The notes under the pieces are model-generated. The model was not told where the DNA came from. It searched no databases and was given only the letters and a program-made list of their open reading frames with translations. Positions 1 to 6,939 of a stretch of DNA of 64,000 bases are shown piece by piece. Origin of the DNA: Holdemania massiliensis AP2 (lineage in GTDB: Bacteria > Bacillota_I > Bacilli_A > Erysipelotrichales > Erysipelotrichaceae). Position 1 is the first letter of the stretch. Each line of letters begins with the position of its first letter. Made by a program: the position numbers and the translations under genes. Location of the stretch: contig NZ_HE998568.1 in assembly GCF_000327285.1 (NCBI RefSeq), positions 660,786 through 724,785 of the forward strand, written 5' to 3'.

Positions 1-1
1 G

Positions 2-235
2 AACTTCTCCGGGCAGTTGAAAAAGTACAAGGTCACAATCAATGACCTGCTGGCGGAGAATGAGAAGTTGGAAGCAAGGGCAAAGGCCAGCGAAAAAGGA
101 AAGATGAAAGATACGATGGAACGGGCAAAGCTGAAAAGCGAACTGGACAATTTACAGCGGCTGGTTGACCGTATCCCGCCGGATATACTGGCGGAACTGA
201 AACGTCAGCAGCGGCACACGGTAAAGGAAAGGTGA
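2..235 (+). CDS. C-terminal tail of a relaxase/mobilization protein (MobV/Pre-like), partial
   Basis: The frame is open from the first bases of the window, so the TTG at 17 is not a real start; the gene begins to the left. What remains is about 77 residues of highly charged, Lys/Glu-rich sequence that predicts a coiled coil. It ends with a segment containing the motif IPPDILAEL and a basic tail. Tails like this are seen on MobV/Pre-type plasmid recombination/mobilization relaxases carried by Firmicute integrative elements; that assignment is from memory of the family and no catalytic motif is in view. Its place just upstream of a small ORF and a serine recombinase fits the mobilization module of a Tn4451-like element. 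Confidence 0.55.
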   Translation, partial: NFSGQLKKYKVTINDLLAENEKLEARAKASEKGKMKDTMERAKLKSELDNLQRLVDRIPPDILAELKRQQRHTVKER

Positions 236-307
236 TAGATATAAGCAGAAATTTTCGCCGCCTTTGTGCGGCATTGTACCTTGAAAACTGAATATGGAGG
301 ACACTGG

Positions 308-502
308 ATGGCAAAAAGCGAAAGCGATATTTTTACACCCCGGACAGGGCAGGTCATACAAGCAGAGAACGGCACGCAGTATTTTGTATGTGGGAACAAC
401 CGTATAAAAATCTCCGAACACTTCGCCGCAGGCGGGAAGCCCCTCGGTGATCTGATTGTAGATGTGGTGCGGCATACCGCAGAAAAAGCCGCTTCAACCT
501 GA
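308..502 (+). CDS. Small element-encoded protein, 64 aa
   Basis: The ATG at 308 follows a good ribosome-binding site (GGAGG at 296-300), so I prefer it to the in-frame ATG at 266, which has none. The product is 64 residues, soluble, with a central NGTQYFV segment and an amphipathic C-terminal helix. Small proteins in this position upstream of the large serine recombinase are common in Tn4451/Tn1549-like elements, and the general pattern (short beta strands, then a helical tail) is reminiscent of TnpW-type proteins. I cannot confirm that family by eye. It likely belongs to the element's conserved core; no function is claimed. Confidence 0.6.
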   Translation: MAKSESDIFTPRTGQVIQAENGTQYFVCGNNRIKISEHFAAGGKPLGDLIVDVVRHTAEKAAST

Positions 503-512
503 TAGCCCATCA

Positions 513-573
513 TTGATAACACGCCCACGCTTATGATATAATTGCCATAGAGCAAAAGTATTGTAAGCGTGGG
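513..573 (+). promoter_or_regulatory. Recombinase promoter inside an inverted repeat
   Basis: A sigma-A-like promoter is visible: TTGATA (513-518), an 18-bp spacer, TATAAT (537-542). A perfect 10-bp inverted repeat, CCCACGCTTA (524-533) and TAAGCGTGGG (564-573), straddles it: the left arm is in the spacer and the right arm just after the likely start point. This is a natural layout for an autoregulatory operator, or for an RNA hairpin at the 5' end of the recombinase mRNA. Confidence 0.65.
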
Positions 574-602
574 TTGTTTCTTTAGAAGGAGGATTTTTAA
601 CG

Positions 603-2225
603 GTGAAACAACCTTACAATACTACGATTTACAACACGGCGCTTTATATGAGATTGAGCCGGGACGATGAACTGCAAGGAGAAAGCGGGAGTATTCAGAC
701 ACAACGCATGATGCTCCGGCAATATGCCGCCGAGCATGGCCTGAATGTCATAGATGAATATATCGACGATGGATGGTCTGGAACGAACTTTGACAGGCCG
801 GATTTTCAGAGAATGATTGATGACATTGAGGACGGGAAAATCAACTGCGTTGTTACGAAGGATTTATCCCGCTTAGGCAGAAACTACATTCTGACCGGCC
901 AATACACGGAAATCTACTTTCCCAGCAAAGGCGTCCGCTATATCGCTGTCAATGACAATGTGGACACCATCAACGGAGAGAATGAGCTTGCCCCATTCCT
1001 CAACATTCTGAATGAAATGCACGCCCGCCAGACCAGCAAAAAGGTAAAAGCGGCCATGCGGACACGGTTTGCAAATGGCGCACACTATGGAGCCTATGCC
1101 CCGCTGGGCTATGTCAAAGACCCGGATAAGAAAGGTCATCTTTTGGTTGACCCGGAAACAAGGTGGATTATCGAAAAGATTTTTGACCTTGCCGTTCATG
1201 GCCGGGGAGCCGCCAGCATTACACGGATTTTGGTCGAAGAAAAAGTACCTACTCCCGGCTGGCTGAATTTCCAGAGATACGGCACTTTCGCAAATATCTA
1301 TGCCGGAGCGCCGGAGGAAAAAGCCTATGCGTGGACGATAGCGCAGGTAAAAAGTATTCTGAAAGAGGAAACCTATATCGGACACAGCGTCCACAATAAG
1401 CAGACCAACATTTCATTCAAAAACAAGAAGAAAGTACGCAAGCCAAAAGAGGAATGGTATCGTGTGGAGAACACCCACGAAGCGATTATTTCCGAAGATG
1501 TGTTCCGTCAAGTACAGGAGCAGATTTGCAACAGGCGCAGACGGCAGAAGAACGGCACAACGCAGATATTTTCCGGGCTGGTAAAATGTGCGGACTGCGG
1601 TTGGTCGCTGGCCTATGGTGTGAACAGTCAGAACAAAAATCCCTATGCCCACTACCATTGTAGCAAGTACGGGCAAGGATTGCACCAGTGTTCCATGCAC
1701 TATATCCGTTATGATGTGCTTTACGCCTATGTCCTTTCCCGTCTGCAATACTGGTCTGTGCTGGCACAGCAGGACGGGGACAAACTTCTGAAACGGCTAC
1801 TTAACGCCAGCGACAAGGAACGCAATACTGCAAGGAAGCGGCAGACAGCCGAACTGAAAAAGGCGGAAAAACGCAAAGCAGAAGTAGACACCCTGTTTGC
1901 AAAAATGTATGAGGACTGGTCTGCCGGACGCATTACAGAATACAATTTCAATATGCTGTCCGAAAAGTATCAGGGCGAACAGCGAGAATTGGACACAAAA
2001 ATTGAACGGCTTCACGAAGCGATGGAGGCCGCCGCCCAGACAGCGGTTGACGCTGAAAAGTGGATAGGTCTGATGAAACAGTATGTCAATCCCACAGAAT
2101 TGACGGCTGAACTTCTGAATACGCTGATTGAAAAAATCCTTATCCATGAAGCGGTCAAAAGTGAGGACGGAAGCCGGGAACAGGAGGTAGAAATCTTCTA
2201 CCGCTTTATCGGCAAAATCGAATGA
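603..2225 (+). CDS. Large serine recombinase (resolvase/recombinase/zinc-ribbon)
   Basis: This 540-residue site-specific recombinase would excise and integrate the element. The resolvase domain (about 10-160) shows YMRLSRDDE with the likely nucleophile Ser19 and Arg17, and KDLSRLGRNY. The recombinase domain spans about 170-300. A zinc ribbon (about 325-370) has CADC followed by paired Cys in CSKYGQGLHQC. A coiled-coil stretch (about 400-470) precedes a C-terminal segment of the DUF4368 type (HEAVKSEDGSREQEVEIF). The start is GTG at 603 after AAGGAGG; no ATG fits better. It is the last gene before the junction with host DNA. Length and architecture match Tn1549/Tn4451-type element recombinases. 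No frameshift is visible, so it is probably functional. Confidence 0.93.
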   Translation: MKQPYNTTIYNTALYMRLSRDDELQGESGSIQTQRMMLRQYAAEHGLNVIDEYIDDGWSGTNFDRPDFQRMIDDIEDGKINCVVTKDLSRLGRNYILTGQYTEIYFPSKGVRYIAVNDNVDTINGENELAPFLNILNEMHARQTSKKVKAAMRTRFANGAHYGAYAPLGYVKDPDKKGHLLVDPETRWIIEKIFDLAVHGRGAASITRILVEEKVPTPGWLNFQRYGTFANIYAGAPEEKAYAWTIAQVKSILKEETYIGHSVHNKQTNISFKNKKKVRKPKEEWYRVENTHEAIISEDVFRQVQEQICNRRRRQKNGTTQIFSGLVKCADCGWSLAYGVNSQNKNPYAHYHCSKYGQGLHQCSMHYIRYDVLYAYVLSRLQYWSVLAQQDGDKLLKRLLNASDKERNTARKRQTAELKKAEKRKAEVDTLFAKMYEDWSAGRITEYNFNMLSEKYQGEQRELDTKIERLHEAMEAAAQTAVDAEKWIGLMKQYVNPTELTAELLNTLIEKILIHEAVKSEDGSREQEVEIFYRFIGKIE

Positions 2226-2256
2226 CACATCTTGAGATACCCAACAATATCTTTAA

Positions 2257-2967
2257 CTAAGGGAAACTGGTCAGGGCTATCCGGAAGTCGAAAAACTAAT
2301 CCAGCTCAGTGAACTGCTGGGTGTTTCGCTGGATGAATTAATGAAAGAAACCTCTGAGGCTCCGCTTTCTGAATCTGCCGAAGAACGGATTCAGGAAAAT
2401 ACATGGAATGACGATGCTTTTGATGATTTTCCATCTCCGGCTCCGCAGCCGGAGGAATCGTTAATCGGACGTTTCGCTTACACCTCTGATCGGGAATCGG
2501 TAGAAAAATATCTGCATCTCAATCAGATCTTTGCCCGGAAAATCAGCGGCGGCGTCAGTCTTATTCTCTGCGGGGTTATCCCGGCGATCCTGTTCGACAA
2601 TGATTTAGGCGCTGCCATCCTGATGTTTTTTGTTGCGATCGGCGTTGGCTTGCTGATCAAAGCCGGGATGGACTATCAGGACGTGGAAAAGATTGAAAAA
2701 CAAGGCTTCCATCTCAGCGGCGAGCTGATCTGCGACTTGCAGGATGAATATGAACGGTTCCAAAAAGTCTTTACCGCCCGCATCGTAACCGGCGTCGGCT
2801 TGATTATTCTGGGCGTCGGTTTGATGTTAATTCTCAACGGTCTTTTCGGCGAGGAGGAATGGCATGTCATCACCCTGTTTCTCTGTACAGCTGTTGGTGT
2901 CGGAAACTTCATTACAGCCGGCATAATCAACGGGGTTTACCACAAGCTGCTGAATATCCAAGATTAA
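2257..2967 (+). pseudogene. 3' part of an XRE-family membrane regulator, cut by the element
   Basis: Reading upstream from the ATG at 2341 in the same frame gives YPEVEKLIQLSELLGVS, the classic end of an XRE helix-turn-helix domain, preceded by ETGQG. Above that the frame enters element DNA with stops at about 2233 and 2254. The DNA-recognition half of the HTH is therefore missing and would be found left of the element. The remaining 208 residues after Met2341 hold an acidic linker and four hydrophobic segments in two pairs (about residues 63-100 and 145-198), as in XRE regulators with a membrane-bound C-terminal half. Calling this a complete gene from 2341 would be misleading. Confidence 0.8.
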
Positions 2968-3203
2968 AGGCTGTTCGGCAACTCGGACTTCTCTTTGTTA
3001 GGCAAGGTCGTCCAGACTTACAGCCTTATATTCGATTTCTGTTCGTTGGCCCAAAATTCTGCCCGTTGAGTCTTCCCTCAACATCCAGCTTCCTTCAATC
3101 ATTACCTCACGGTATTGGCCTTGCCTTCGGCTAGCGCTTGCTTGTTGCCACATCCGCGCAACGGACTTTCACCGTCTAGTTATCACCCTTGTCGGGTGTA
3201 CCC
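2968..3203 (-). mobile_element. Fragment resembling the 5' region of a group II intron
   Basis: On the minus strand this stretch starts near 3201 with ACACCCGACAAGGGTGATAA, followed by GACGGTGAAAGTCC, TAGCCGAAGGCAAGGC, GTGAGGTAATGATTGAAGG and CAACGGGCAGAAT. These are the order and wording of domain I of bacterial group II introns (the GUGYG...CCCGACAAGGG class), although the first bases are diverged. The intron-encoded reverse transcriptase and domains V-VI are absent. The fragment stops just after the XRE pseudogene's stop codon. Its 5' edge sits directly behind the terminator hairpin at 3209-3238, read on the minus strand. The assignment rests on remembered consensus. Confidence 0.55.
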
Positions 3204-3246
3204 AAAAAACAAGGATTCCGCCCAGACTGAATCCTTGTTTTCTTTA
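3204..3246. terminator. Intrinsic terminator, bidirectional
   Basis: A 10-bp stem, ACAAGGATTC (3209-3218) and GAATCCTTGT (3229-3238), has a T-rich tract on both strands. On the plus strand it would once have ended the XRE-type gene, now separated from it by the intron-like fragment. Confidence 0.8.
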
Positions 3247-3251
3247 TTTAA

Positions 3252-3307
3252 TGAGAAAGTTCTATTCAAAATGAAAATAATGAAGTATACTCAATTGCGT
3301 TGCTTTT
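3252..3307 (+). repeat. Dispersed post-terminator repeat, copy 1
   Basis: About 56 bp matches a second stretch at 47547-47602 (minus strand) at roughly 80 percent by hand alignment with one indel. Shared blocks are GAAAGTTCTAT, AAAATGAAAAT and ACTCAATTGCG. Both copies begin a few bases after a terminator T-tract and run in the same orientation relative to it. No ORF is convincing. Confidence 0.6.
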
Positions 3308-3345
3308 CTAGAGAAGTATAATTAACTCAAAAGAAAAACGGAAGT

Positions 3346-3420
3346 GAGGATCAAGGCAGTATTGCTGCCTTTGATCTCGTTTCCAGATCAGCTTGACTTC
3401 ATGTCAACAGGGGAATCCTC
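3346..3420 (-). ncRNA. Operon-end copy of a multi-hairpin RNA motif with terminator
   Basis: Immediately after the stop codon of the c-di-GMP gene, the minus strand can fold into a closed multiloop. A closing stem GAGGAT/ATCCTC (3415-3420 with 3346-3351) encloses three hairpins: TTGAC-atgaa-GTCAA, GATCT-ggaaacg-AGATC and AAGGCAG-caatac-CTGCCTT. A U-rich tract (complement of 3330-3342) follows, so the unit probably also terminates transcription. The 52 bp at 3352-3403 recur at 5905-5956 in the leader of the same operon with four differences. Confidence 0.6.
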
Positions 3421-3422
3421 GC

Positions 3423-5471
3423 TTATTTCGTTGAAACTCCTGTTAACAAATCCTGCATAGAATCATCGTAAAGACAATATTGCCGGCGTCCGCGGCGTTT
3501 GGCAGCGTAGAGTGCCTGATCGGCATGATGGAACAGCGTCAGATAATCAGATCCATCATTCGGAAAACACGCAATCCCCATGCTTACGGTAATATCATAT
3601 CCCTCATAGCTGCCGTTTAATGATCGGAAGATCCGTTCGATCATCTGTTCCAGATGATCCTTATATTCCATGAAAATCAGGAATTCATCGCCGCCGATCC
3701 GGGCTGAAATATCCGACTGACGGACATTGGACTGAATCCGATGGGCGACGTTGGCCAGCACCTGATCGCCAAACAGATGTCCGTATTCATCATTAGCACT
3801 CTTGAAAAAATCAATGTCAAATACCAACAGCGCATAATTCTGGCTGGCATCGGCTTCATTGTTTAAAATTGTATCCATAGCCCGTTTGGCGTAGGCACGA
3901 TTAAACAGTCCGGTTAACGAATCAATTTTGGCCATCTGCTTAAGCTGATCCAGTTCCACCTGTTCGTCATGCACATCAATAAACTTGCCGATTACGCCGG
4001 TCAGTTCCGAGGATTCTTCCATCACCCACAGCGGCCGGGCAACCACCTTAAACCAGCGGGAACTGCCCTTCACCTGCAGCGGATAGGTTCCGCTGAGAAT
4101 CGGATCCTCCGGCTGAGCGGTGCGGATTTTCGCTAAAAAATCTTCAAAGTCCGCGCTGGAAAACAGTTTCTGAATTTGTGAATTCTGCAGCGGATGCATG
4201 ATGACTTCATTCACGCCCAGCTGAGCGGCGCCCCATTCTGAAATACTCAGCAGATCGGAGTGATAGTTATATTCAAACTGAATTTCTTTGGACATCGAGG
4301 CAAAGAACTGATATTTTGTCCGCTCCTGTTCCAGCAGCGCCAGCGTGCGGTTGGAGGCATTGCCGCTTTGGATCAGATTCCGCGCCATGTCCTGCAGTTC
4401 AATCCGGGACGCGCCGGACAGCGAGCGAACCTTCAATTCCTTTTTCAGCGTCGGCCCTGCTTCTTTCAGGCATTCCAAAAGCAAAGGATTAAATGTTCCG
4501 CATTCTCCGTTCAAAATCATCCGCATGGCTTCTTCATGCGTATAAGCGGCTTTGTATACCCGCACGCTGACTAAGGCGTCATAAACGTCCGCCAGAGAAA
4601 CCACCTGAGCGGAAATCGGGATTTCCTCCCCTTTTAATCCATCCGGATAGCCGCGTCCGTCATATCGTTCATGATGCCACCGGCAGATATTCCGCGCGAC
4701 CTGAACAAGCGGTTCGGTTTCAAAATAATGAATTTTTTCCAGCATCTCTGCGCCGATAGCACTGTGCGTTTTGATGATATCATACTCTTGCGGTGTTAAT
4801 TTCCCCGGTTTGTTCAAAATTGACTCCGGAATCGAAATCTTTCCTATATCATGCAGCGCCGAAGCATTGGAAATCATCGCAATCTGTTCCGGTGTGAGAT
4901 TGTAGCGATCCGTCATCCGGCACAGCTGTTTTAAAAGCGCTTCTGTGATTACGCGGATATGCATAACATGCAGACCGCTTTCACCATTACGAAATTCGAC
5001 GATGTGACTTAAGATTTCAACCATCACAAGGTTGTTTTTTTCTTTCTCAAGCAGCTGCTCCGTAACCATGTTCTCCAGATATTTCTGTTTGGCATACAGC
5101 ATAATCGTATTCTTTACACGCCGCTTGACTGTTTTCTCATCAAAAGGCCGGCTGATATATTCCGCCGCACCCAAATCATACGCATGGTCAATATAGACTG
5201 ATGAGGTTTCCGCAGAAATCATAATAACGGGAATATGATCAATATATCCCGATTTATTCATCGAAGCCAGCACCTCAAAACCATCCATCATCGGCATGAC
5301 AATGTCCAGCAGCACTAATGAAATTTCACTGTATTGCTGACTCAGCAGGGCAACGGCTTCCAATCCATTCGCCGCTTCCACCAGATCGTAATCCTGCGCC
5401 AGCATATCTGCCAGCAGCGATCGATTGATATCCGAATCATCAACGATCAATACTTTATCGCGGGCTTTCAT
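3423..5471 (-). CDS. Response regulator with HD-GYP, PAS and GGDEF domains (c-di-GMP turnover)
   Basis: This 682-residue cytoplasmic protein combines a receiver domain (1-120; acidic pocket D11/D12, phospho-acceptor D56), an HD-GYP phosphodiesterase domain (about 145-330; HD at 207-208, HHERYDGRGYP at 266-276), a PAS-like sensor (about 385-500) and a diguanylate cyclase domain (about 515-680). The cyclase has intact GGDEF at 593-597 and an RxxD inhibitory I-site (RQSD) five residues before it. Both synthesis and breakdown of c-di-GMP look possible. The usual receiver lysine in the KPF motif is Arg here (SRPF, 107-110). The gene follows the Hpt gene after 3 bp, so the two are co-transcribed and Hpt is a likely phosphate donor. 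Confidence 0.93.
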   Translation of the reverse strand: MKARDKVLIVDDSDINRSLLADMLAQDYDLVEAANGLEAVALLSQQYSEISLVLLDIVMPMMDGFEVLASMNKSGYIDHIPVIMISAETSSVYIDHAYDLGAAEYISRPFDEKTVKRRVKNTIMLYAKQKYLENMVTEQLLEKEKNNLVMVEILSHIVEFRNGESGLHVMHIRVITEALLKQLCRMTDRYNLTPEQIAMISNASALHDIGKISIPESILNKPGKLTPQEYDIIKTHSAIGAEMLEKIHYFETEPLVQVARNICRWHHERYDGRGYPDGLKGEEIPISAQVVSLADVYDALVSVRVYKAAYTHEEAMRMILNGECGTFNPLLLECLKEAGPTLKKELKVRSLSGASRIELQDMARNLIQSGNASNRTLALLEQERTKYQFFASMSKEIQFEYNYHSDLLSISEWGAAQLGVNEVIMHPLQNSQIQKLFSSADFEDFLAKIRTAQPEDPILSGTYPLQVKGSSRWFKVVARPLWVMEESSELTGVIGKFIDVHDEQVELDQLKQMAKIDSLTGLFNRAYAKRAMDTILNNEADASQNYALLVFDIDFFKSANDEYGHLFGDQVLANVAHRIQSNVRQSDISARIGGDEFLIFMEYKDHLEQMIERIFRSLNGSYEGYDITVSMGIACFPNDGSDYLTLFHHADQALYAAKRRGRRQYCLYDDSMQDLLTGVSTK

Positions 5472-5474
5472 AAT

Positions 5475-5840
5475 TTACTCATTCTTTTCCAGCAATTCGC
5501 GGATCCCTGCCATCAATTCGGCATAAGCGGCGCTTGCCTGCTCAAACAGCGGACCAATTTTCTCATCGGCCTGCTGCTTACGCAGCACTTCCGTCAATTC
5601 ACTGATCACTTCGGCCTGAGCGGTCAGACTTAAATTCAGCAGCACACCTTTCAGTGTATGGGCTGCCCGAAACGCGGTTTCATAATCTTCCTGCTGCAAC
5701 GCTGTCTTCAGCTGATCAAACGAATTATCCCGCACCAGCATGGCTAAAAACTTTTCGACTCGTTCATCCGTTCGCATGCGCCGGATAATATCTGCATAAT
5801 CACCCTGAAGCTGAGCGTAACATTGTTCGACAGAGAGCAT
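5475..5840 (-). CDS. Hpt-domain phosphotransfer protein
   Basis: This 121-residue all-helical protein has the Hpt signature AAHTLKGVLLNL with phospho-accepting His61. Such proteins relay phosphate between a hybrid histidine kinase and a receiver domain. Here the receiver is probably that of the downstream c-di-GMP protein, whose gene begins 3 bp after this stop codon. The start ATG at 5840 follows GGAGGG with 6-7 bp spacing. No kinase gene is adjacent; the hybrid kinase at 48.3 kb, or one outside the window, could feed it. A long leader precedes the gene. Confidence 0.9.
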   Translation of the reverse strand: MLSVEQCYAQLQGDYADIIRRMRTDERVEKFLAMLVRDNSFDQLKTALQQEDYETAFRAAHTLKGVLLNLSLTAQAEVISELTEVLRKQQADEKIGPLFEQASAAYAELMAGIRELLEKNE

Positions 5841-6112
5841 GGATTATTCCCTCCTTCTTATTTTATTTCAATCCGCATGATGAGTCCTATACCGCTCATC
5901 ATGACAAGGCAGCGTTGCTGCCTTGGATCTCGTTTCCAGATCGGCTTGACTTCATGGCTGTACGGGATCGATGCCCACCCCTGCCGTTAAGCCTGTTTTC
6001 CAAAAATCGGCCCTTGAGAGAAGGTATTCCAACCATCAGAGCTTTGAAGTTCCATCTGAAATTTTGTTGAGTTCCCGATTCTTTTCATCCAGAATCGATG
6101 GTTATAAAAACA
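5841..6112 (-). ncRNA. Structured leader RNA of the Hpt/c-di-GMP operon
   Basis: From the promoter at 6118-6147, about 270 nt of leader precede the Hpt start. Visible hairpins in order of transcription are CGATTC/GAATCG (6077-6098), TCAGA/TCTGA, CCTT/AAGG and GGG/CCC, then the repeated 52-nt block (5905-5956) with GATCT/AGATC and AAGGCAG/CTGCCTT. Last comes a 9-bp stem CATGATGAG/CTCATCATG (about 5875-5904) ahead of the ribosome-binding site. CATGA at the upstream edge of the repeat can pair with TCATG at its downstream edge, competing with the 9-bp stem, so a switch is conceivable. I do not recognise a known riboswitch. Confidence 0.55.
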
Positions 6113-6117
6113 TAAAT

Positions 6118-6147
6118 ATTATACCATTGTTAAAGTGCTGAAAGCAA
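6118..6147 (-). promoter_or_regulatory. Promoter of the Hpt/c-di-GMP operon
   Basis: On the minus strand, TTGCTT (6142-6147), an 18-bp spacer and TATAAT (6118-6123) with an upstream TG (TGGTATAAT) make a strong extended -10 promoter. Transcription would start near 6111. Confidence 0.7.
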
Positions 6148-6171
6148 CTGAAGCGAACTTTAAGAAGCGGT

Positions 6172-6214
6172 AAAAACAAAGAAAAAGCAGCATCATCGAA
6201 AACGCTGCTTTCTT
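6172..6214 (-). terminator. Terminator after the rhodanese-like lipoprotein gene
   Basis: On the minus strand, AAAGCAGC (6204-6211) pairs with GCTGCTTT (6184-6191), and a T-rich tract follows (complement of 6173-6186). It lies 20 bp beyond the stop codon at 6233. Confidence 0.8.
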
Positions 6215-6232
6215 GTGTTTCTGATTTTATGC

Positions 6233-6916
6233 TTATTTAGTCGCCGGTGTCAGACCTTCAAAGGAATAGGTCGCTTCCAGAACGATTTCCGCATTGTCCG
6301 TCGTGTATGGAGCAAACTTAGAATCGGTAAACTGACCCATGCCGCCGACATTGTAGATCTTGCTCATGTCATAGCCTAAGGAGCTCATCAGCTTCATCAT
6401 CTGCGCTACACGTCCGCCGGACTGGCACATTAAGAAGATCGTCTTATCCTTCGGGAACATCGCTTCCAACAGCGCTGCGGATTCTTCATAAGTAGCAACT
6501 GGTTCTTCCAATGTTCCGCCATACAGCTGTGGCTTGCCTTCGGTTCCGGCAGCTTCATCAAAAATCAAGGCAAAGTAAGGAATGACTTCAAAGTTTCTCA
6601 GATGCTTCTTCGCATAGTCGTTGTAATCGCGCAGGTCGATATACAGAACGTCGTCGCGGCCCAGGTATTCAGTCAGGTTGTCTACGTTAACGCCAGAGCA
6701 GCCTGTAGCCCAGACTTCAGCCGTGCAGGCTTCATCAGCCGCATCTTTGGAAGGCTTGTAGGTCTTTGTCGTATCGCGTGGTTCCGGCAGCGGTGCAGGT
6801 GCAGCTGCGGTAGGCGTGCTGGCCTCCGGTGTAGCGCATGGCGGGCATTCCTGCGGTGCAGAAGAACAGCCGGCCAGAAGCAGAACAGACAGAGCGATCG
6901 CAAATAATTTTTTCAT
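6233..6916 (-). CDS. Rhodanese-like lipoprotein with intact catalytic Cys
   Basis: The 227-residue product has a lipoprotein signal (LLLAGC, lipidated Cys17), a Pro/Ala-rich spacer and a rhodanese fold (about 80-215). DVLYIDLRDYNDY lies at about 89-101. The active-site loop CQSGGR has its Cys at 164, followed by GYDMSKIYNVGG. Rhodaneses carry persulfide sulfur or act as Cys-based redox/phosphatase folds; the substrate is unknown. Two extra Cys pairs (CPPC near the N-terminus, CTAEVWATGC at 64-73) are unusual for the family and hint at disulfide chemistry outside the membrane. A paralogue of the same length lies at 9129-9812. It sits 23 bp behind the flavoprotein-like gene, so the two form an operon. 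Confidence 0.88.
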   Translation of the reverse strand: MKKLFAIALSVLLLAGCSSAPQECPPCATPEASTPTAAAPAPLPEPRDTTKTYKPSKDAADEACTAEVWATGCSGVNVDNLTEYLGRDDVLYIDLRDYNDYAKKHLRNFEVIPYFALIFDEAAGTEGKPQLYGGTLEEPVATYEESAALLEAMFPKDKTIFLMCQSGGRVAQMMKLMSSLGYDMSKIYNVGGMGQFTDSKFAPYTTDNAEIVLEATYSFEGLTPATK

Positions 6917-6939
6917 TGGATTTTTCCTCTTTTCCCTTT

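Larger units (their letters stand above)
1..2262 (+). mobile_element. Right end of an integrative/mobilizable element (partial)
   Basis: A relaxase-like tail, a small ORF and a large serine recombinase lie in a row, all on the plus strand. The recombinase is the last gene, as in Tn4451/TnpX-type elements. Directly after it the reading frame of a host XRE-type gene resumes in mid-domain (about 2257), so the right junction lies between the recombinase stop at 2225 and about 2262. The left end is outside the window. The exact crossover dinucleotide cannot be fixed from one junction; serine recombinases of this kind usually cross at a 2-bp core, and GG or GA near 2257-2262 are candidates. Confidence 0.8.

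Noticed and set aside
603-2225. Phage integrase rather than element recombinase
   Set aside because: The relaxase tail and small ORF upstream and the absence of phage genes favour an integrative/mobilizable element.
2859-3321. Two overlapping plus-strand ORFs (91 and 68 aa) downstream of the XRE-type gene
   Set aside because: They read antisense through the group II intron-like fragment and a terminator and show no protein-like composition; translated intron RNA often gives such spurious ORFs.
3346-3420. tRNA-like cloverleaf
   Set aside because: The three hairpins and closing stem look like a cloverleaf, with a 5-bp stem and 7-nt loop in the anticodon position, but there is no T-loop TTCxAxxC, no D-loop GG and no acceptor end, and a near copy lies in the leader. 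Treated as a structured mRNA element.
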